From positions 4,347,501 to 4,411,500 of the forward strand of contig NZ_JAOVZQ010000001.1 of the NCBI RefSeq assembly GCF_026619435.1: DNA of 64,000 bases, read 5' to 3'. The translations under genes were made by a program, and so were the position numbers. The stretch comes from Hoeflea ulvae. GTDB taxonomy: Bacteria > Pseudomonadota > Alphaproteobacteria > Rhizobiales > Rhizobiaceae. A model generated the notes under the pieces. The model was not told the DNA's origin. It ran no database searches and worked only from the letters and a program-made list of their open reading frames with translations. Shown piece after piece: positions 55,930-64,000 of the stretch; positions within the stretch are counted from its first letter, which is position 1, and each line of letters begins with the position of its first letter.

Positions 55930-56694
55930 TCAATCGGGAAATGTGAGGATGATCGGACCGTTGCGGCCGGCAACGACCGTGTGCTCGAATTGCACCGTCA
56001 AGGCGCGCGGAACCGAGTGCAGGGTCCAGCTTGAGCCCTCGTCGTCGTCTTCGGCGAAGGTGGCGCCCAGGGACAGGAACGGCTCGACGGTGAAGACCTG
56101 GCCTTCCTTCATCACGCGCTTTTCGTGCCGGTCGGGCCAGGTCGCGATTTCCGTGGGATCTTCATGCAGGGACTGGCCGACACCGTGGCTGGCGAGATTG
56201 CGGATGAGCGTATAGCCATTCTTCCTGGCGAATTTGCCGACCGCGTCACCGATGGCGCCATAGCCGGCGCCGCTTCTGACCTGGGTGAGCCCCGTCGACA
56301 GCGCCCGTTTTCCGTCACGCAGCAGGCGCGCGGTCTTCTGCGCCACCGGAGCAACGCCAAAGGAGGCGCCGGTGTCGCCGAAATAGCCGTCCTTGAGCGC
56401 AGACACATCGATATTGACGAGATCGCCGGGCGCGATGACGCGGTCTCCGGGAACGCCGTGGGCCACTTCCTCATTGACCGAAATGCAGGTGGCGCCCGGA
56501 AATTCGTAACAGAATTCCGGCGCCGAGAGCGCATCATGCGCCTCGAGATACTGCCGTCCGACCAGATCCAGCTCGCGGGTGGTCATGCCCGGCTCCATCG
56601 CCCTGGCCATCACCTGTATGGTGTTGGCGCATATGCGCCCGATCTCTCTGAGCTTTTCCAGCTCTTCTTGCGTCGTGACCACCAAGGCGATCAT
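55930..56694 (-). CDS. map: Type I methionine aminopeptidase
   Basis: 254 residues. Removes N-terminal Met. The dinuclear metal ligands are visible: Asp in DLVNIDVSALKDGYFGDTGA (two Asp), His in NLASHGVGQSLHEDP, Glu in FTVEPFLSLGA and Glu in VQFEHTVV. The domain starts at EELEKLREIGRICANTI. ATG 56694 is directly behind AAAGG, so a TTG/GTG slightly downstream could be used instead. It stands between ybgC and tolQ on the same strand, where these are normally adjacent; it may be a second map gene. Confidence 0.94.
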   Translation of the reverse strand: MIALVVTTQEELEKLREIGRICANTIQVMARAMEPGMTTRELDLVGRQYLEAHDALSAPEFCYEFPGATCISVNEEVAHGVPGDRVIAPGDLVNIDVSALKDGYFGDTGASFGVAPVAQKTARLLRDGKRALSTGLTQVRSGAGYGAIGDAVGKFARKNGYTLIRNLASHGVGQSLHEDPTEIATWPDRHEKRVMKEGQVFTVEPFLSLGATFAEDDDEGSSWTLHSVPRALTVQFEHTVVAGRNGPIILTFPD

Positions 56695-56709
56695 CCTTTC
56701 GATGGGAGT

Positions 56710-57180
56710 TCAGGCGACCTGGTCGCCACTCAAACGCGCCAGCAGCGCCTCGGGCAACCGTCGCGCCCGGCCATGGCCATTGACCACCGCGACAGTGACC
56801 GCCGCCAGCGCCAGGGTGTCATCGCCGCGCTTGATGATCTGTTGCAACTGCATCCGCGCGCCGCGGATCTCGGCCGGCGTGGTGAGAATGGTCAGCACAT
56901 CATCCATCCGCGCCGGTGCCTTGAAATCGATCTCCATGCGCCGCACCACAAAGGCCACGGCGTCCGCCGGCTCGGCGCCGGCATGCAGCGCACCCTGCGA
57001 CACACCCAGCAGCCGGATGTAATCGGTTCTGCCGCGTTCGAAGAAGTGCAGGTAGCGGGCGTGATAGACGAAACCGGAAAAATCCGTGTCCTCGTAATAG
57101 ACCCGCTGCGTCAGCCGGTGGCCGCCGTCAGCCAGGTGTCCCGACAGGGATTCATCCATGTTTTCAAACCTCGCTGGCAT
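56710..57180 (-). CDS. ybgC: Tol-Pal associated acyl-CoA thioesterase
   Basis: 156 residues, hot-dog fold. Motif RVYYEDTDFSGFVYHARYLH has the catalytic Asp; FFERGRTDYIRLLGVSQGAL and FVVRRMEIDFKAPARMDDVL follow. Hydrolyses acyl-CoA or acyl-ACP and is encoded with tol-pal in most proteobacteria, possibly linked to phospholipid synthesis. ATG 57180 is chosen for AGGGG four bases upstream; ATG 57159 is possible. Only 15 bases separate it from map, indicating a shared transcript. Divergent to sqdB. Confidence 0.92.
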   Translation of the reverse strand: MPARFENMDESLSGHLADGGHRLTQRVYYEDTDFSGFVYHARYLHFFERGRTDYIRLLGVSQGALHAGAEPADAVAFVVRRMEIDFKAPARMDDVLTILTTPAEIRGARMQLQQIIKRGDDTLALAAVTVAVVNGHGRARRLPEALLARLSGDQVA

Positions 57181-57289
57181 ATTGCCCCTTGTTTTTTCAC
57201 AGCCATCCGATGCATTTGGGGGCAATCGTCATTCTGTCATAAAACCGATCTATCAGGATTGAAACCGGATGGGCACAGGAGAATCATCG

Positions 57290-58510
57290 ATGAAGATTGC
57301 AATCATGGGCGGCGACGGCTTTGTTGGCTGGCCAACGGCACTGCACCTGTCCAACGCCGGACATGAGATCCACATCATCGACAACCTGTCGCGCCGCTGG
57401 ATCGACACCGAACTCGGGGTGCAGTCGCTCACCCCGATGGATTCGATCCAGGAACGCACCCGGATCTGGCATGCCGAGACCGGTCGCAAGATCCATTTCC
57501 ATCTCATCGACCTGGCCCGCGACTATGATGTGCTGAAAAACTGGCTGGCCGAAGAGCGTCCCGACGCCATCGTGCATTTCGCCGAACAGCGCGCCGCCCC
57601 CTATTCGATGAAAAGCGACCGCCACAAGAATTACACCGTCAACAACAACGTCAATGCCACCCACAATCTGCTCAATGCCATGGTCGAACTGGGCCTCGAC
57701 GCACATCTGGTGCATCTGGGCACCATGGGCGTCTATGGCTATTCCACCGTCGGTGCTGCCATCCCCGAGGGCTATCTGCCGGTCGGCATCGAGACCATGG
57801 ATGGCGAGACGGTGCAGCAGGACATTTTGTATCCGGCCAATCCCGGCTCAATCTACCACATGACCAAATGCCTCGATCAGCTGATCTTCCAGTTCTACGC
57901 CAAGAACGACGCGCTCAGGATCACCGATCTGCACCAGGGCATTGTCTGGGGCACCCACACCGACCAGACCCGGCGGCATGACCAGCTGGTCAACCGGTTC
58001 GATTATGACGGCGACTATGGCACAGTGCTCAACCGTTTCCTGATCCAGGCGGCGATCGGCTATCCGCTCACCGTGCACGGCACCGGTGGCCAGACCCGCG
58101 CCTTCATCCACATCCAGGATTCGGTGCGCTGCATCGAGATCGCATTGAGCAATCCGCCGGCGCGCGGCTCCAAGGTCGAGATCTTCAACCAGATGACCGA
58201 GACCCACCGGGTGCGCGATCTGGCCAGGATGATTTCCGCCATGACCGGCGCCGAGATCGCCTGGCTGCCCAATCCGCGCAAGGAAGCGGCGGAAAACGAT
58301 CTCGTCGTTCACAACGAGAAATTCCTCGAGCTGGGGCTTGAGCCGACGACGCTGAAGCAAGGGCTGCTGGGCGAAGTTGTCGATGTGGCCAAAAAGTTCG
58401 CCTATCGCGTCGACCGCTCGCGGGTTCCCGCCGTCTCGGCCTGGACCAAGGACATTGCCACGTCGATCAACCGCGATCCCGAAGGCAAGAAGCTCAAATC
58501 CGTCTCATGA
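57290..58510 (+). CDS. sqdB: UDP-sulfoquinovose synthase
   Basis: 406 residues. Makes UDP-sulfoquinovose from UDP-glucose and sulfite, the first committed step of the sulfolipid SQDG. Extended SDR: IAIMGGDGFVGWPTALHLSN with the NAD motif, HFAEQRAAPYSMKSDRHKNY, NNNVNATHNLLNAM, LGTMGVYGYS and the catalytic Y-x3-K in GSIYHMTKCLDQLI; then GIVWGTHTDQTRRHDQLVNR and QTRAFIHIQDSVRCIEIAL, matching plant SQD1. ATG 57290 has AGGAGA seven bases upstream. Overlaps sqdD by four bases. Confidence 0.96.
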   Translation: MKIAIMGGDGFVGWPTALHLSNAGHEIHIIDNLSRRWIDTELGVQSLTPMDSIQERTRIWHAETGRKIHFHLIDLARDYDVLKNWLAEERPDAIVHFAEQRAAPYSMKSDRHKNYTVNNNVNATHNLLNAMVELGLDAHLVHLGTMGVYGYSTVGAAIPEGYLPVGIETMDGETVQQDILYPANPGSIYHMTKCLDQLIFQFYAKNDALRITDLHQGIVWGTHTDQTRRHDQLVNRFDYDGDYGTVLNRFLIQAAIGYPLTVHGTGGQTRAFIHIQDSVRCIEIALSNPPARGSKVEIFNQMTETHRVRDLARMISAMTGAEIAWLPNPRKEAAENDLVVHNEKFLELGLEPTTLKQGLLGEVVDVAKKFAYRVDRSRVPAVSAWTKDIATSINRDPEGKKLKSVS

Positions 58511-59376
58511 GCAAAGTGGCAGCGACGCAGACGGGCGTGCAGGGCGGCAAGGCCGCTTCCGCGCGCGCCTTTGTCACGCTTGTCACCAATGCGGATTACG
58601 CCATGGGGGCTGTGGCGCTGGCCCGATCGATCGGCCTGAGCGGAAGTGCTGCCGATATCGTGGTGCTGCACACCGGCGCTGTGGTCGGGGCCGATCTGGC
58701 GCCGCTCGCAGCGCTTGGCTGCCGGCTGGTCGAGGTCGATCATTTGCCGCTGTCGGACGCCTTCAACCAGCGCCATGCCCGCGGCAATCTGCATGCAGCA
58801 GCGCCCTTTGCAAAAGGCCGCAAGCCGGCCTTCCATTCGCCGCTCGACAATTTCTGCAAGCTGCGGCTCTGGCAACTCACCGAGTACGAGGCTTGCGTCT
58901 TTATTGATGCCGACGCGCTGGTGCTGCGCAACATCGACAGGCTGTTTGACTATCCGGAATTTTCCGCCGCCCCCAATGTCTATGAGAGCCTGGGCGATTT
59001 TCACCGGCTCAATTCCGGCGTCTTTGTCGCCCGTCCATCTGAGGCGACTTTCGCCGCCATGCTGGACATGCTTGACCAGCCGGAAGTTTTCTGGCGGCGC
59101 ACCGACCAGACCTTTCTGGAGACGTTCTTTCCCGACTGGCACGGGCTGCCGGTGTTCATGAACATGCTGCAATATGTCTGGTTCAACCTGCCGGAGCTGT
59201 GGGACTGGAAGCAGATCGGCGTGCTGCATTACCAGTATGAAAAACCCTGGGAGGCGGGCCATCCGAGATCAGCAGAGCTCAAGCCGCTGATCGATCTCTG
59301 GCAGGCCTTTTATGAGGGCGAGGCGATCCCCGACATTGCTTCGCTTGCAGGCCCAATCGCGGTCGCGAACGCATGA
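58507..59376 (+). CDS. sqdD: Sulfolipid glycosyltransferase SqdD (GT8-like)
   Basis: 289 residues of the glycogenin-like GT8 fold. The start has ARAFVTLVTNADYAMGAVAL; a D-x-D metal/donor motif lies in YEACVFIDADALVLRNIDRL; FNSG-like HRLNSGVFVARPSEATF and FFPDWHGLPVFMNMLQYVWF follow. In Rhodobacter and Sinorhizobium sqdD is required for SQDG synthesis, and its product probably transfers sulfoquinovose. Overlaps sqdB and sqdC by four bases each (ATGA), so the three are translationally coupled. Confidence 0.88.
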   Translation: MSKVAATQTGVQGGKAASARAFVTLVTNADYAMGAVALARSIGLSGSAADIVVLHTGAVVGADLAPLAALGCRLVEVDHLPLSDAFNQRHARGNLHAAAPFAKGRKPAFHSPLDNFCKLRLWQLTEYEACVFIDADALVLRNIDRLFDYPEFSAAPNVYESLGDFHRLNSGVFVARPSEATFAAMLDMLDQPEVFWRRTDQTFLETFFPDWHGLPVFMNMLQYVWFNLPELWDWKQIGVLHYQYEKPWEAGHPRSAELKPLIDLWQAFYEGEAIPDIASLAGPIAVANA

Positions 59377-60257
59377 AGGCACTGATTTCCGGCGGCACCG
59401 GCCTGGTCGGCCGCTACATTGTCGAAGCTTTGCTGGACGCAAACTATGAGATCGTGGTCGGCGGGCGGACCCCGCCGGCAGGCGGGCTGTTTTCGAAACC
59501 CGTCGAATTCCGCCCGCTCAGCCTCGATCCGGACCGGAGCCCCGGTGACATGTTCGCAGATGTGGATGCCTTCATCCATGCAGCCTTCGATCACCTGCCC
59601 GGACGCTATCGTGGTGGCGAAGGCGATGATCCGGCCCGTTTCCGGCGCAGCAACGTTGAGGGAACGATCAATCTGTTCGAAGCCGCGAAGCGCGCGGACG
59701 TCCGGCGTGTAGTGTTTTTGTCCAGCCGCGCGGTCTATGACGGTGTGCCCCCGGGCACCCGGCTGACGGAAACCCTCGATCTGCAGCCGGCCTCGCTATA
59801 CGGCGAGATCAAGCTTCTGGGTGAACGGGCGCTTGCAGGGTTGAATGCGCCAGATTTTGTTACATCAGGTCTGCGTTTGACTGGAGTTTATGGCGAATTG
59901 CGCCCAAACAAGTGGGACACGTTGTTCGCCGATTTCCTTGCTGGCCGCGAGATACCGGTTCGCGCAGGTTCAGAAGTTCATGGCCACGATGTCGGCCAAG
60001 CCGTGCGGCTGATGCTGGAATCCGAGCTGAAAAAGATCGGTGGCCAGGCATTCAATGTCTCTGACCTTGTAGCTGACACGTGCGACCTGCTTGAAACGCT
60101 GCACCAGAACAATCCAGGCTCTCCAGCGCTCCCACTTGCGGCAGACAAGTCGGGTGTGGCCGAGATGGATACGAGCAAAATCAGACGGCTTGGCTGGATA
60201 CCTGGAGGTTGGCCATTGCTGAAAAAAACCACAGCAGTGCTTAGCCTAACTCAATGA
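59373..60257 (+). CDS. sqdC: SqdC-like NAD-dependent epimerase/dehydratase family protein
   Basis: 294 residues. Extended SDR with KALISGGTGLVGRYIVEALL, AFIHAAFDHLPGRYRGGEGD, FLSSRAVYDGVPPG and a catalytic Y-x3-K in ASLYGEIKLLGERAL. It is the third gene of sqdBDC operons; its loss in Rhodobacter leads to an altered sulfolipid intermediate, so it acts late in the pathway, though the exact reaction is unresolved. Its last bases overlap the end of the convergent phosphoesterase gene by 17. Confidence 0.85.
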   Translation: MKALISGGTGLVGRYIVEALLDANYEIVVGGRTPPAGGLFSKPVEFRPLSLDPDRSPGDMFADVDAFIHAAFDHLPGRYRGGEGDDPARFRRSNVEGTINLFEAAKRADVRRVVFLSSRAVYDGVPPGTRLTETLDLQPASLYGEIKLLGERALAGLNAPDFVTSGLRLTGVYGELRPNKWDTLFADFLAGREIPVRAGSEVHGHDVGQAVRLMLESELKKIGGQAFNVSDLVADTCDLLETLHQNNPGSPALPLAADKSGVAEMDTSKIRRLGWIPGGWPLLKKTTAVLSLTQ

Positions 60258-61140
60258 GCAAGATTTCCGGCCAAGCGCCGATCCGTACCGGAAGTATCGA
60301 ACAGCCCAAGCCCTTGGACACGATCATGTCGCGATTTTCCTCACGGTAGTGACCGAGTGGATACCGCCGCGACCCTGCGGACGCCGCCGCCGGTCGCCAA
60401 CCGAATATGTTGACCTGACCGCCATGAGTGTGACCGCACAGCGTAAGGCTTACCCTGTCCGGTACACTGGGAAAAATATCCGGTTCATGCGCCATAAGGA
60501 GAACAGGAGCTTCGTCAGTTACCTGCGACAGCGTCCCGCGGAGATCATCGATCCCGACGACAGACGATCGTCCAGAGCCTGATCCCGGCAGGAGCGCCAA
60601 TTGATCGCCAAGTCCCGCAATCCAGAAAGGGCGCCCATCCTTCTCCAACCGAACTGAATCGTTGATATAAGTCGCAATTCCCGCTTTTCGTAGCGCACTG
60701 GCCGCGATGTTTTCCGACCGCTGATCTTTCTGGAAAGCGAGGTCTTCCCAATAGTCGTGATTGCCAAGAATGGCGTGGACACCGAGGGGTGCCTGAAGAG
60801 ACGCCAGTGCGCGAGACCAGTCCGCGGAATTAACGTAATCACTCACCAGCCGCGTTCCCGCAGCATAGTCCCCCAGCAGGAGAATAATGTCTGCCTCAAG
60901 CGAATTTGCCTTCTCACAAATCGACTTGATGCGTGACAGGTTCATCCACGGCTCGCAGGCGTGAAAGTCGGCAAGCGCGCAGATCCGAAGCTTCAATCCG
61001 TCTGTCCAGCCGGGCGGCTTGAGCGAGTAGCGCGTCACGCGAGGTCTGGCGAGCACTTCGACAAATGGATAGGCAGCGAGACCGGTCAGGCCCACAGCTC
61101 CGACAAGCATTGTCTTGAGAAAGGTCCGGCGCGTGAGCAT
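60241..61140 (-). CDS. YkuE-like metallophosphoesterase, exported or membrane-anchored
   Basis: 299 residues. The N terminus LTRRTFLKTMLVGAVGLTGL is a twin-arginine-like signal or anchor. Metallophosphoesterase motifs: CALADFHACEPW (D-x-H), ILLLGDYAAG (G-D), HAILGNHDYWED (GNHD), LLMAHEPDIF and LTLCGHTHGGQVN (GH-x-H). Relatives hydrolyse UDP-diacylglucosamine-type lipids or unknown phosphoesters at the membrane. Its start codon follows the ruvB stop without a gap, so it is likely cotranscribed with ruvB. Confidence 0.9.
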   Translation of the reverse strand: MLTRRTFLKTMLVGAVGLTGLAAYPFVEVLARPRVTRYSLKPPGWTDGLKLRICALADFHACEPWMNLSRIKSICEKANSLEADIILLLGDYAAGTRLVSDYVNSADWSRALASLQAPLGVHAILGNHDYWEDLAFQKDQRSENIAASALRKAGIATYINDSVRLEKDGRPFWIAGLGDQLALLPGSGSGRSSVVGIDDLRGTLSQVTDEAPVLLMAHEPDIFPSVPDRVSLTLCGHTHGGQVNIFGWRPAAASAGSRRYPLGHYREENRDMIVSKGLGCSILPVRIGAWPEILLIELG

Positions 61141-62178
61141 TCATTCCTCTTCAAACAGGCTGGCCTGGGTGGCGGCGAGATCCCCGGGCGGGTTGAGCCC
61201 CATATGACCCCAGGCGCGCTGGGTCAGCACCCTTCCGCGCGGCGTGCGCTGCAGGAACCCCTGCTGGATCAGATAGGGCTCGATGATGTCCTCGATGGCA
61301 TCGCGCGGCTCCGACAGGCCGGCGGCAATGGTTTCGATCCCCACCGGGCCGCCGCCGAAATTGCGCACGATCATGTCGAGATAGCGCCGGTCGAGCTGGT
61401 CGAGCCCGATGCTGTCGACCGAAAGCCGGGTCAGCGCTTCATCGGCGATGGCCCGGGTGACGGCCTCGGCCTTTGCCACTTCGGCAAAATCCCTAACGCG
61501 CCTGAGCAGCCGCCCGGCAATGCGCGGCGTGCCCCGCGACCGGCGGGCAATCTCCAGAGCGCCCTCGTCAGTCATGCCCAGCCCCATGATGCGGGCGCCA
61601 CGGCGCACGATCAGCTCAAGCTCGGCAACGGTGTAGAACTGCAGCCGCACCGGAATGCCGAACCGGTCGCGCAGCGGATTGGTCAACAGCCCCAGCCGGG
61701 TGGTGGCCGCCACCAGGGTAAAGCGCGACAGGTCGATTTTCACCGAGCGCGCCGCCGGGCCTTCGCCGATGATCAGGTCGAGCTGGAAATCCTCCATCGC
61801 TGGATAGAGGATTTCCTCGACCGCCGGACTGAGCCGGTGGATCTCGTCGATGAACAAGACATCGCGGTCTTCAAGATTTGTCAGAAGCGCCGCCAGATCG
61901 CCGGCCTTGGCGATCACCGGACCGGAGGTGGAGCGAAAATTCACCCCCAGCTCCTTGGCCATGATCTGCGCCAGCGTGGTCTTGCCGAGACCGGGCGGGC
62001 CGACAAACAGCACATGGTCGAGCGCTTCGCCGCGGTTCTTGGCCGCCTCGATGAACACCTTGAGATTGGCGCGCGCATCGGCCTGGCCGGTGAACTCGTC
62101 CAGCGACTGCGGCCGCAGCGTCGTGTCGATGTCCTCGCCACGCTTTTCAGCATCGATCAAACGGTCGGATTCGCTCAC
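61141..62178 (-). CDS. ruvB: Holliday junction branch migration ATPase RuvB
   Basis: 345 residues, standard length. AAA+ motor of RuvABC. Motifs: [19 protein letters not shown] [19 protein letters not shown], Walker [21 protein letters not shown], Walker [21 protein letters not shown], sensor [20 protein letters not shown], and a C-terminal winged helix [18 protein letters not shown]. The start overlaps the stop of the PIN toxin gene by four bases (ATGA). Confidence 0.97.
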   Translation of the reverse strand: MSESDRLIDAEKRGEDIDTTLRPQSLDEFTGQADARANLKVFIEAAKNRGEALDHVLFVGPPGLGKTTLAQIMAKELGVNFRSTSGPVIAKAGDLAALLTNLEDRDVLFIDEIHRLSPAVEEILYPAMEDFQLDLIIGEGPAARSVKIDLSRFTLVAATTRLGLLTNPLRDRFGIPVRLQFYTVAELELIVRRGARIMGLGMTDEGALEIARRSRGTPRIAGRLLRRVRDFAEVAKAEAVTRAIADEALTRLSVDSIGLDQLDRRYLDMIVRNFGGGPVGIETIAAGLSEPRDAIEDIIEPYLIQQGFLQRTPRGRVLTQRAWGHMGLNPPGDLAATQASLFEEE

Positions 62179-62573
62179 GACAACAACTCCATGCCGGGCA
62201 CGGATGCGGCGGCCTTTTTGTCAAAGGTCATGGTCTTCTCGCAGCCATTGTCCCGGTTGATCCCGGCGATGACGACATCGGAAAAATCCGGATGTGGCGA
62301 ATGCAGCCATTCGGCCCAGTTTTTCATATGCAACATCTCCGGCACCTTGATTTCCACCGTGTCGAGCAAACCCGCCACCTGGCTGCGCGCGGTTTCCCGA
62401 TCAGTCTTGTACACCCGTTCCAGCACCCAGATGGTCTCGGCAATGACCATCGGGTTGACGAAGAGCGGTCTGTCGGCGCCGCTGGCCTTGACCAGTGCTA
62501 CCGCAGCATCAAATTGCGTCTTGTCATCCCGGGTCAGAAGCCGGACGATGATGTTGGTGTCAATCCCGATCAT
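62175..62573 (-). CDS. VapC-like PIN-domain toxin
   Basis: 132 residues. PIN ribonuclease fold with acidic residues in [20 protein letters not shown] (first Asp), [11 protein letters not shown] (Glu), [20 protein letters not shown] (Asp) and TFDKKAA (Asp). Toxins of this group cleave RNA, often tRNA, unless bound by their antitoxin. It overlaps the antitoxin gene by 14 bases and ruvB by four, so toxin production is tied to ruvB translation. No damage to the active site is seen. Confidence 0.9.
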   Translation of the reverse strand: MIGIDTNIIVRLLTRDDKTQFDAAVALVKASGADRPLFVNPMVIAETIWVLERVYKTDRETARSQVAGLLDTVEIKVPEMLHMKNWAEWLHSPHPDFSDVVIAGINRDNGCEKTMTFDKKAAASVPGMELLS

Positions 62574-62826
62574 GCGAGTGCTCGTACCGATCGGAAATGA
62601 CCTCGCCGATTGCCTCGTTCATGGTCTCCACTGAAACCGGCGCGCGATCCGGCTCGAAGAGAACGCCTGCAAAATCGAGCGCGCTTCGGTTCTTTGGAAC
62701 CAGCACAACCTTGCCCTTGACGAATTCATAGCCGATGCGATCGCCCGCGCCGATCTTGAGATAGTCCCGCACCTCGATCGGAATCGTCGTCTGACCCTTG
62801 CTGGTAATCTTGGATTCGATGCCCAT
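62560..62826 (-). CDS. AbrB/SpoVT-type antitoxin
   Basis: 88 residues. Swapped-hairpin AbrB domain at the N terminus: ESKITSKGQTTIPIEVRDYL and GDRIGYEFVKGKVVLVPK, typical of VapB/PrlF antitoxins; the C-terminal tail (VSVETMNEAIGEVISDRYEH) should wrap the toxin. ATG 62826 has GAGG seven bases upstream. The toxin follows with a 14-base overlap. A palindromic operator lies just upstream (62844-62874). Confidence 0.9.
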   Translation of the reverse strand: MGIESKITSKGQTTIPIEVRDYLKIGAGDRIGYEFVKGKVVLVPKNRSALDFAGVLFEPDRAPVSVETMNEAIGEVISDRYEHSHDRD

Positions 62827-62843
62827 TTCCTTACCTCTACGCA

Positions 62844-62874
62844 TATTCCTTACCTGTTATAATAGTAAGGAATA
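62844..62874 (-). promoter_or_regulatory. Palindromic operator of the AbrB-PIN module
   Basis: Perfect inverted repeat TATTCCTTAC-N11-GTAAGGAATA; a further TTCCTTAC half-site lies at 62827-62834, covering the ribosome binding site. The spacer includes a -10-like TATTAT. Fits autorepression by the antitoxin. Confidence 0.75.
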
Positions 62875-62895
62875 AATCTTCTTGCAAGGAAAGCC

Positions 62896-63513
62896 CTACC
62901 GGGCCAGTTCCTTCAGCCCCAACCGGATCAGCTTGGCTGAATCGACGTCCTCACCGGCAAGCTTCATCGCCGCAGCCACCGCATTGGCGGCCTGATCGCG
63001 GGAATAGCCCAGATTGGTCAATGCCGACACCGCATCGGCCACCGGTGCGGCGGCCACGCCTTCGCCCAGTTCCTGTTTCAGCCCCATGGCCTCCCCGGCG
63101 TCAACGGCATAGGCGGGAACCTTGTTCTTGAGTTCGGTGACGATGCGCTGCGCCACTTTCGGGCCGATGCCCGGCGCGCGCGCCACGGTGGCCTTGTCCT
63201 GCAAGGCGATCGCATTGGCGAGATCGGACGGCGTCAGCGTCGAAAGCACCGCCAGCGCCACCTTGGCGCCAACGCCCTGGACGCTTTGCAGCAGCCGGAA
63301 CCATTCGCGCTCGAGCTGGCTTTCGAAACCGAACAGCCTGAGCTGGTCCTCACGCACATAGGTCTCGATGAACAGCACCGCCGCCTCGCCGGCCGAGCCA
63401 AGCCGCGACAGCGTGCGCGCCGAACAATAGGCCACGTAACAGACCCCGTGCACATCGATGAGCACATGGTCCTCTGCGATTTCTTCAATGCTGCCCTTGA
63501 GTTTGCCGATCAT
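62896..63513 (-). CDS. ruvA: Holliday junction DNA helicase RuvA
   Basis: 205 residues. N-terminal OB fold [20 protein letters not shown], domain II with helix-hairpin-helix motifs ([40 protein letters not shown]) and domain III for RuvB binding ([20 protein letters not shown]). Binds four-way junctions. It is separated from ruvB by a toxin-antitoxin module. ruvC is not in the window; another PIN module lies upstream. Confidence 0.96.
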   Translation of the reverse strand: MIGKLKGSIEEIAEDHVLIDVHGVCYVAYCSARTLSRLGSAGEAAVLFIETYVREDQLRLFGFESQLEREWFRLLQSVQGVGAKVALAVLSTLTPSDLANAIALQDKATVARAPGIGPKVAQRIVTELKNKVPAYAVDAGEAMGLKQELGEGVAAAPVADAVSALTNLGYSRDQAANAVAAAMKLAGEDVDSAKLIRLGLKELAR

Positions 63514-63520
63514 TGAACTC

Positions 63521-63930
63521 TCACGGATGGGTGTCGGGCGAAATCACCTCGACATCGGGGAAATAGGCTCTGTAGCCTTGCGGATCACGGGTCAAAACGG
63601 AATAGCCGCGCACGGCGGCATGCGCACCGATGAAAAAATCCGGCAGCACCTTCTCCCCGCGCCCTCCCCTCATCCGGTAGAGCCTGAACGCCTGACCTGC
63701 GGCAAAGGCCGCCTCCCAGGGCAGGTTCTCCCGCTGGATTCGTCCAGATCAAGCGCCTGGATCGCCGCGTCATAGCTCTCGTAACGCACGCTGAACTCGG
63801 AAAAGACGATCGGATTGATGACCAGCCTGCGCTCGAAAGCCTGCGTCAGTGCCGTTTGCGACCAATCGGCCCAGGCAGGATCGCCGACTGCCACATCCAC
63901 CAGCACATTGGTGTCCACAAGCACCCGCAT
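63521..63930 (-). CDS. PIN-domain toxin, frameshifted
   Basis: Reads [20 protein letters not shown], then [20 protein letters not shown] to LDESS near 63733, where one base seems missing. The continuation in another frame is [40 protein letters not shown] and [19 protein letters not shown], to a stop at 63521, about 136 residues in all. Acidic residues of the PIN site are present in both halves. Start ATG 63930 overlaps the stop of the antitoxin by one base (TGATG). Either inactivated or a sequence error. Confidence 0.72.
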
Positions 63931-64000
63931 CACCGGTCCCGCGTCATCTGCATCAATTGATCGGCATCGATCGATTGATCGCCGGTTCCTTCCAGCCTGC
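63930..64000 (-). CDS. C-terminal end of an antitoxin gene (start outside window)
   Basis: The last 23 codons read LEGTGDQSIDADQLMQMTRD-R and stop in TGATG, overlapping the PIN toxin start. Position and coupling indicate its antitoxin; the DNA-binding part is outside the window, so the family is unknown. Confidence 0.5.
   Translation of the reverse strand, partial: RLEGTGDQSIDADQLMQMTRDR

Overview
The window (about 62-65% G+C over most of its length) is chromosomal DNA of an alphaproteobacterium, very probably order Hyphomicrobiales (Rhizobiales), Rhizobiaceae or a near relative such as Hoeflea. The evidence is the CtrA circuitry (sciP, ctrA, chpT, a CheY-like regulator and a fliJ next to ctrA), an eipA-type DUF1134 gene, two Omp25-like porin genes, an alphaproteobacterial rpoH, a sqdBDC sulfolipid operon, the tol-pal block and the ruv block. 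The genus cannot be fixed by reading alone.

Layout. 1-3 kb: end of a surface sugar locus (UDP-glucose dehydrogenase, GalE-type epimerase, FkbM methyltransferase). 3.4-11.3 kb: a compact seven-gene operon that looks like an undescribed RiPP pathway: a small precursor-like gene, a B12-binding radical SAM maturase with a C-x7-C-x2-C cluster motif, two JmjC/cupin-type Fe(II) oxygenases, an arginase-fold enzyme with a full metal site, a methyltransferase and a nucleotidyltransferase. It ends beside a decayed DUF1499 gene and a tRNA-Met(CAT). 12-26 kb: oxidoreductase, mnmA, then the CtrA block (sciP, fliJ, ctrA, response regulator, chpT, eipA), rRNA/tRNA modification genes and rpoH. 26-40 kb: mixed accessory and core DNA. 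It holds an AT-rich P-loop ATPase gene, a decayed duplicate of the neighbouring gene, purA, an EamA transporter, a LysR/VOC pair, an IS110-family element and an AT-rich two-gene ATPase module that could be a defence system. 40-57 kb: serA-serC with a leader RNA, two porins, glmM, ftsH, tilS and cpoB-pal-tolB-A-R-Q, then map and ybgC. 57-64 kb: sqdBDC, a phosphoesterase, and ruvB/ruvA interleaved with two toxin-antitoxin modules.

How the parts work together. Sites matching the CtrA consensus TTAA-N7-TTAA lie before sciP, ctrA/fliJ, eipA, both porin genes and tolQ. CtrA, its phosphorelay (ChpT) and its antagonist (SciP) therefore appear to sit among their own envelope targets.

Caution. Five genes carry single-base frame disruptions: the cupin-4 oxygenase, the methyltransferase, DUF1499, tilS and a PIN toxin. 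Because tilS is normally essential, at least some of these may be sequence errors rather than real decay. All coordinates and motif calls come from reading the sequence; no database search was run.
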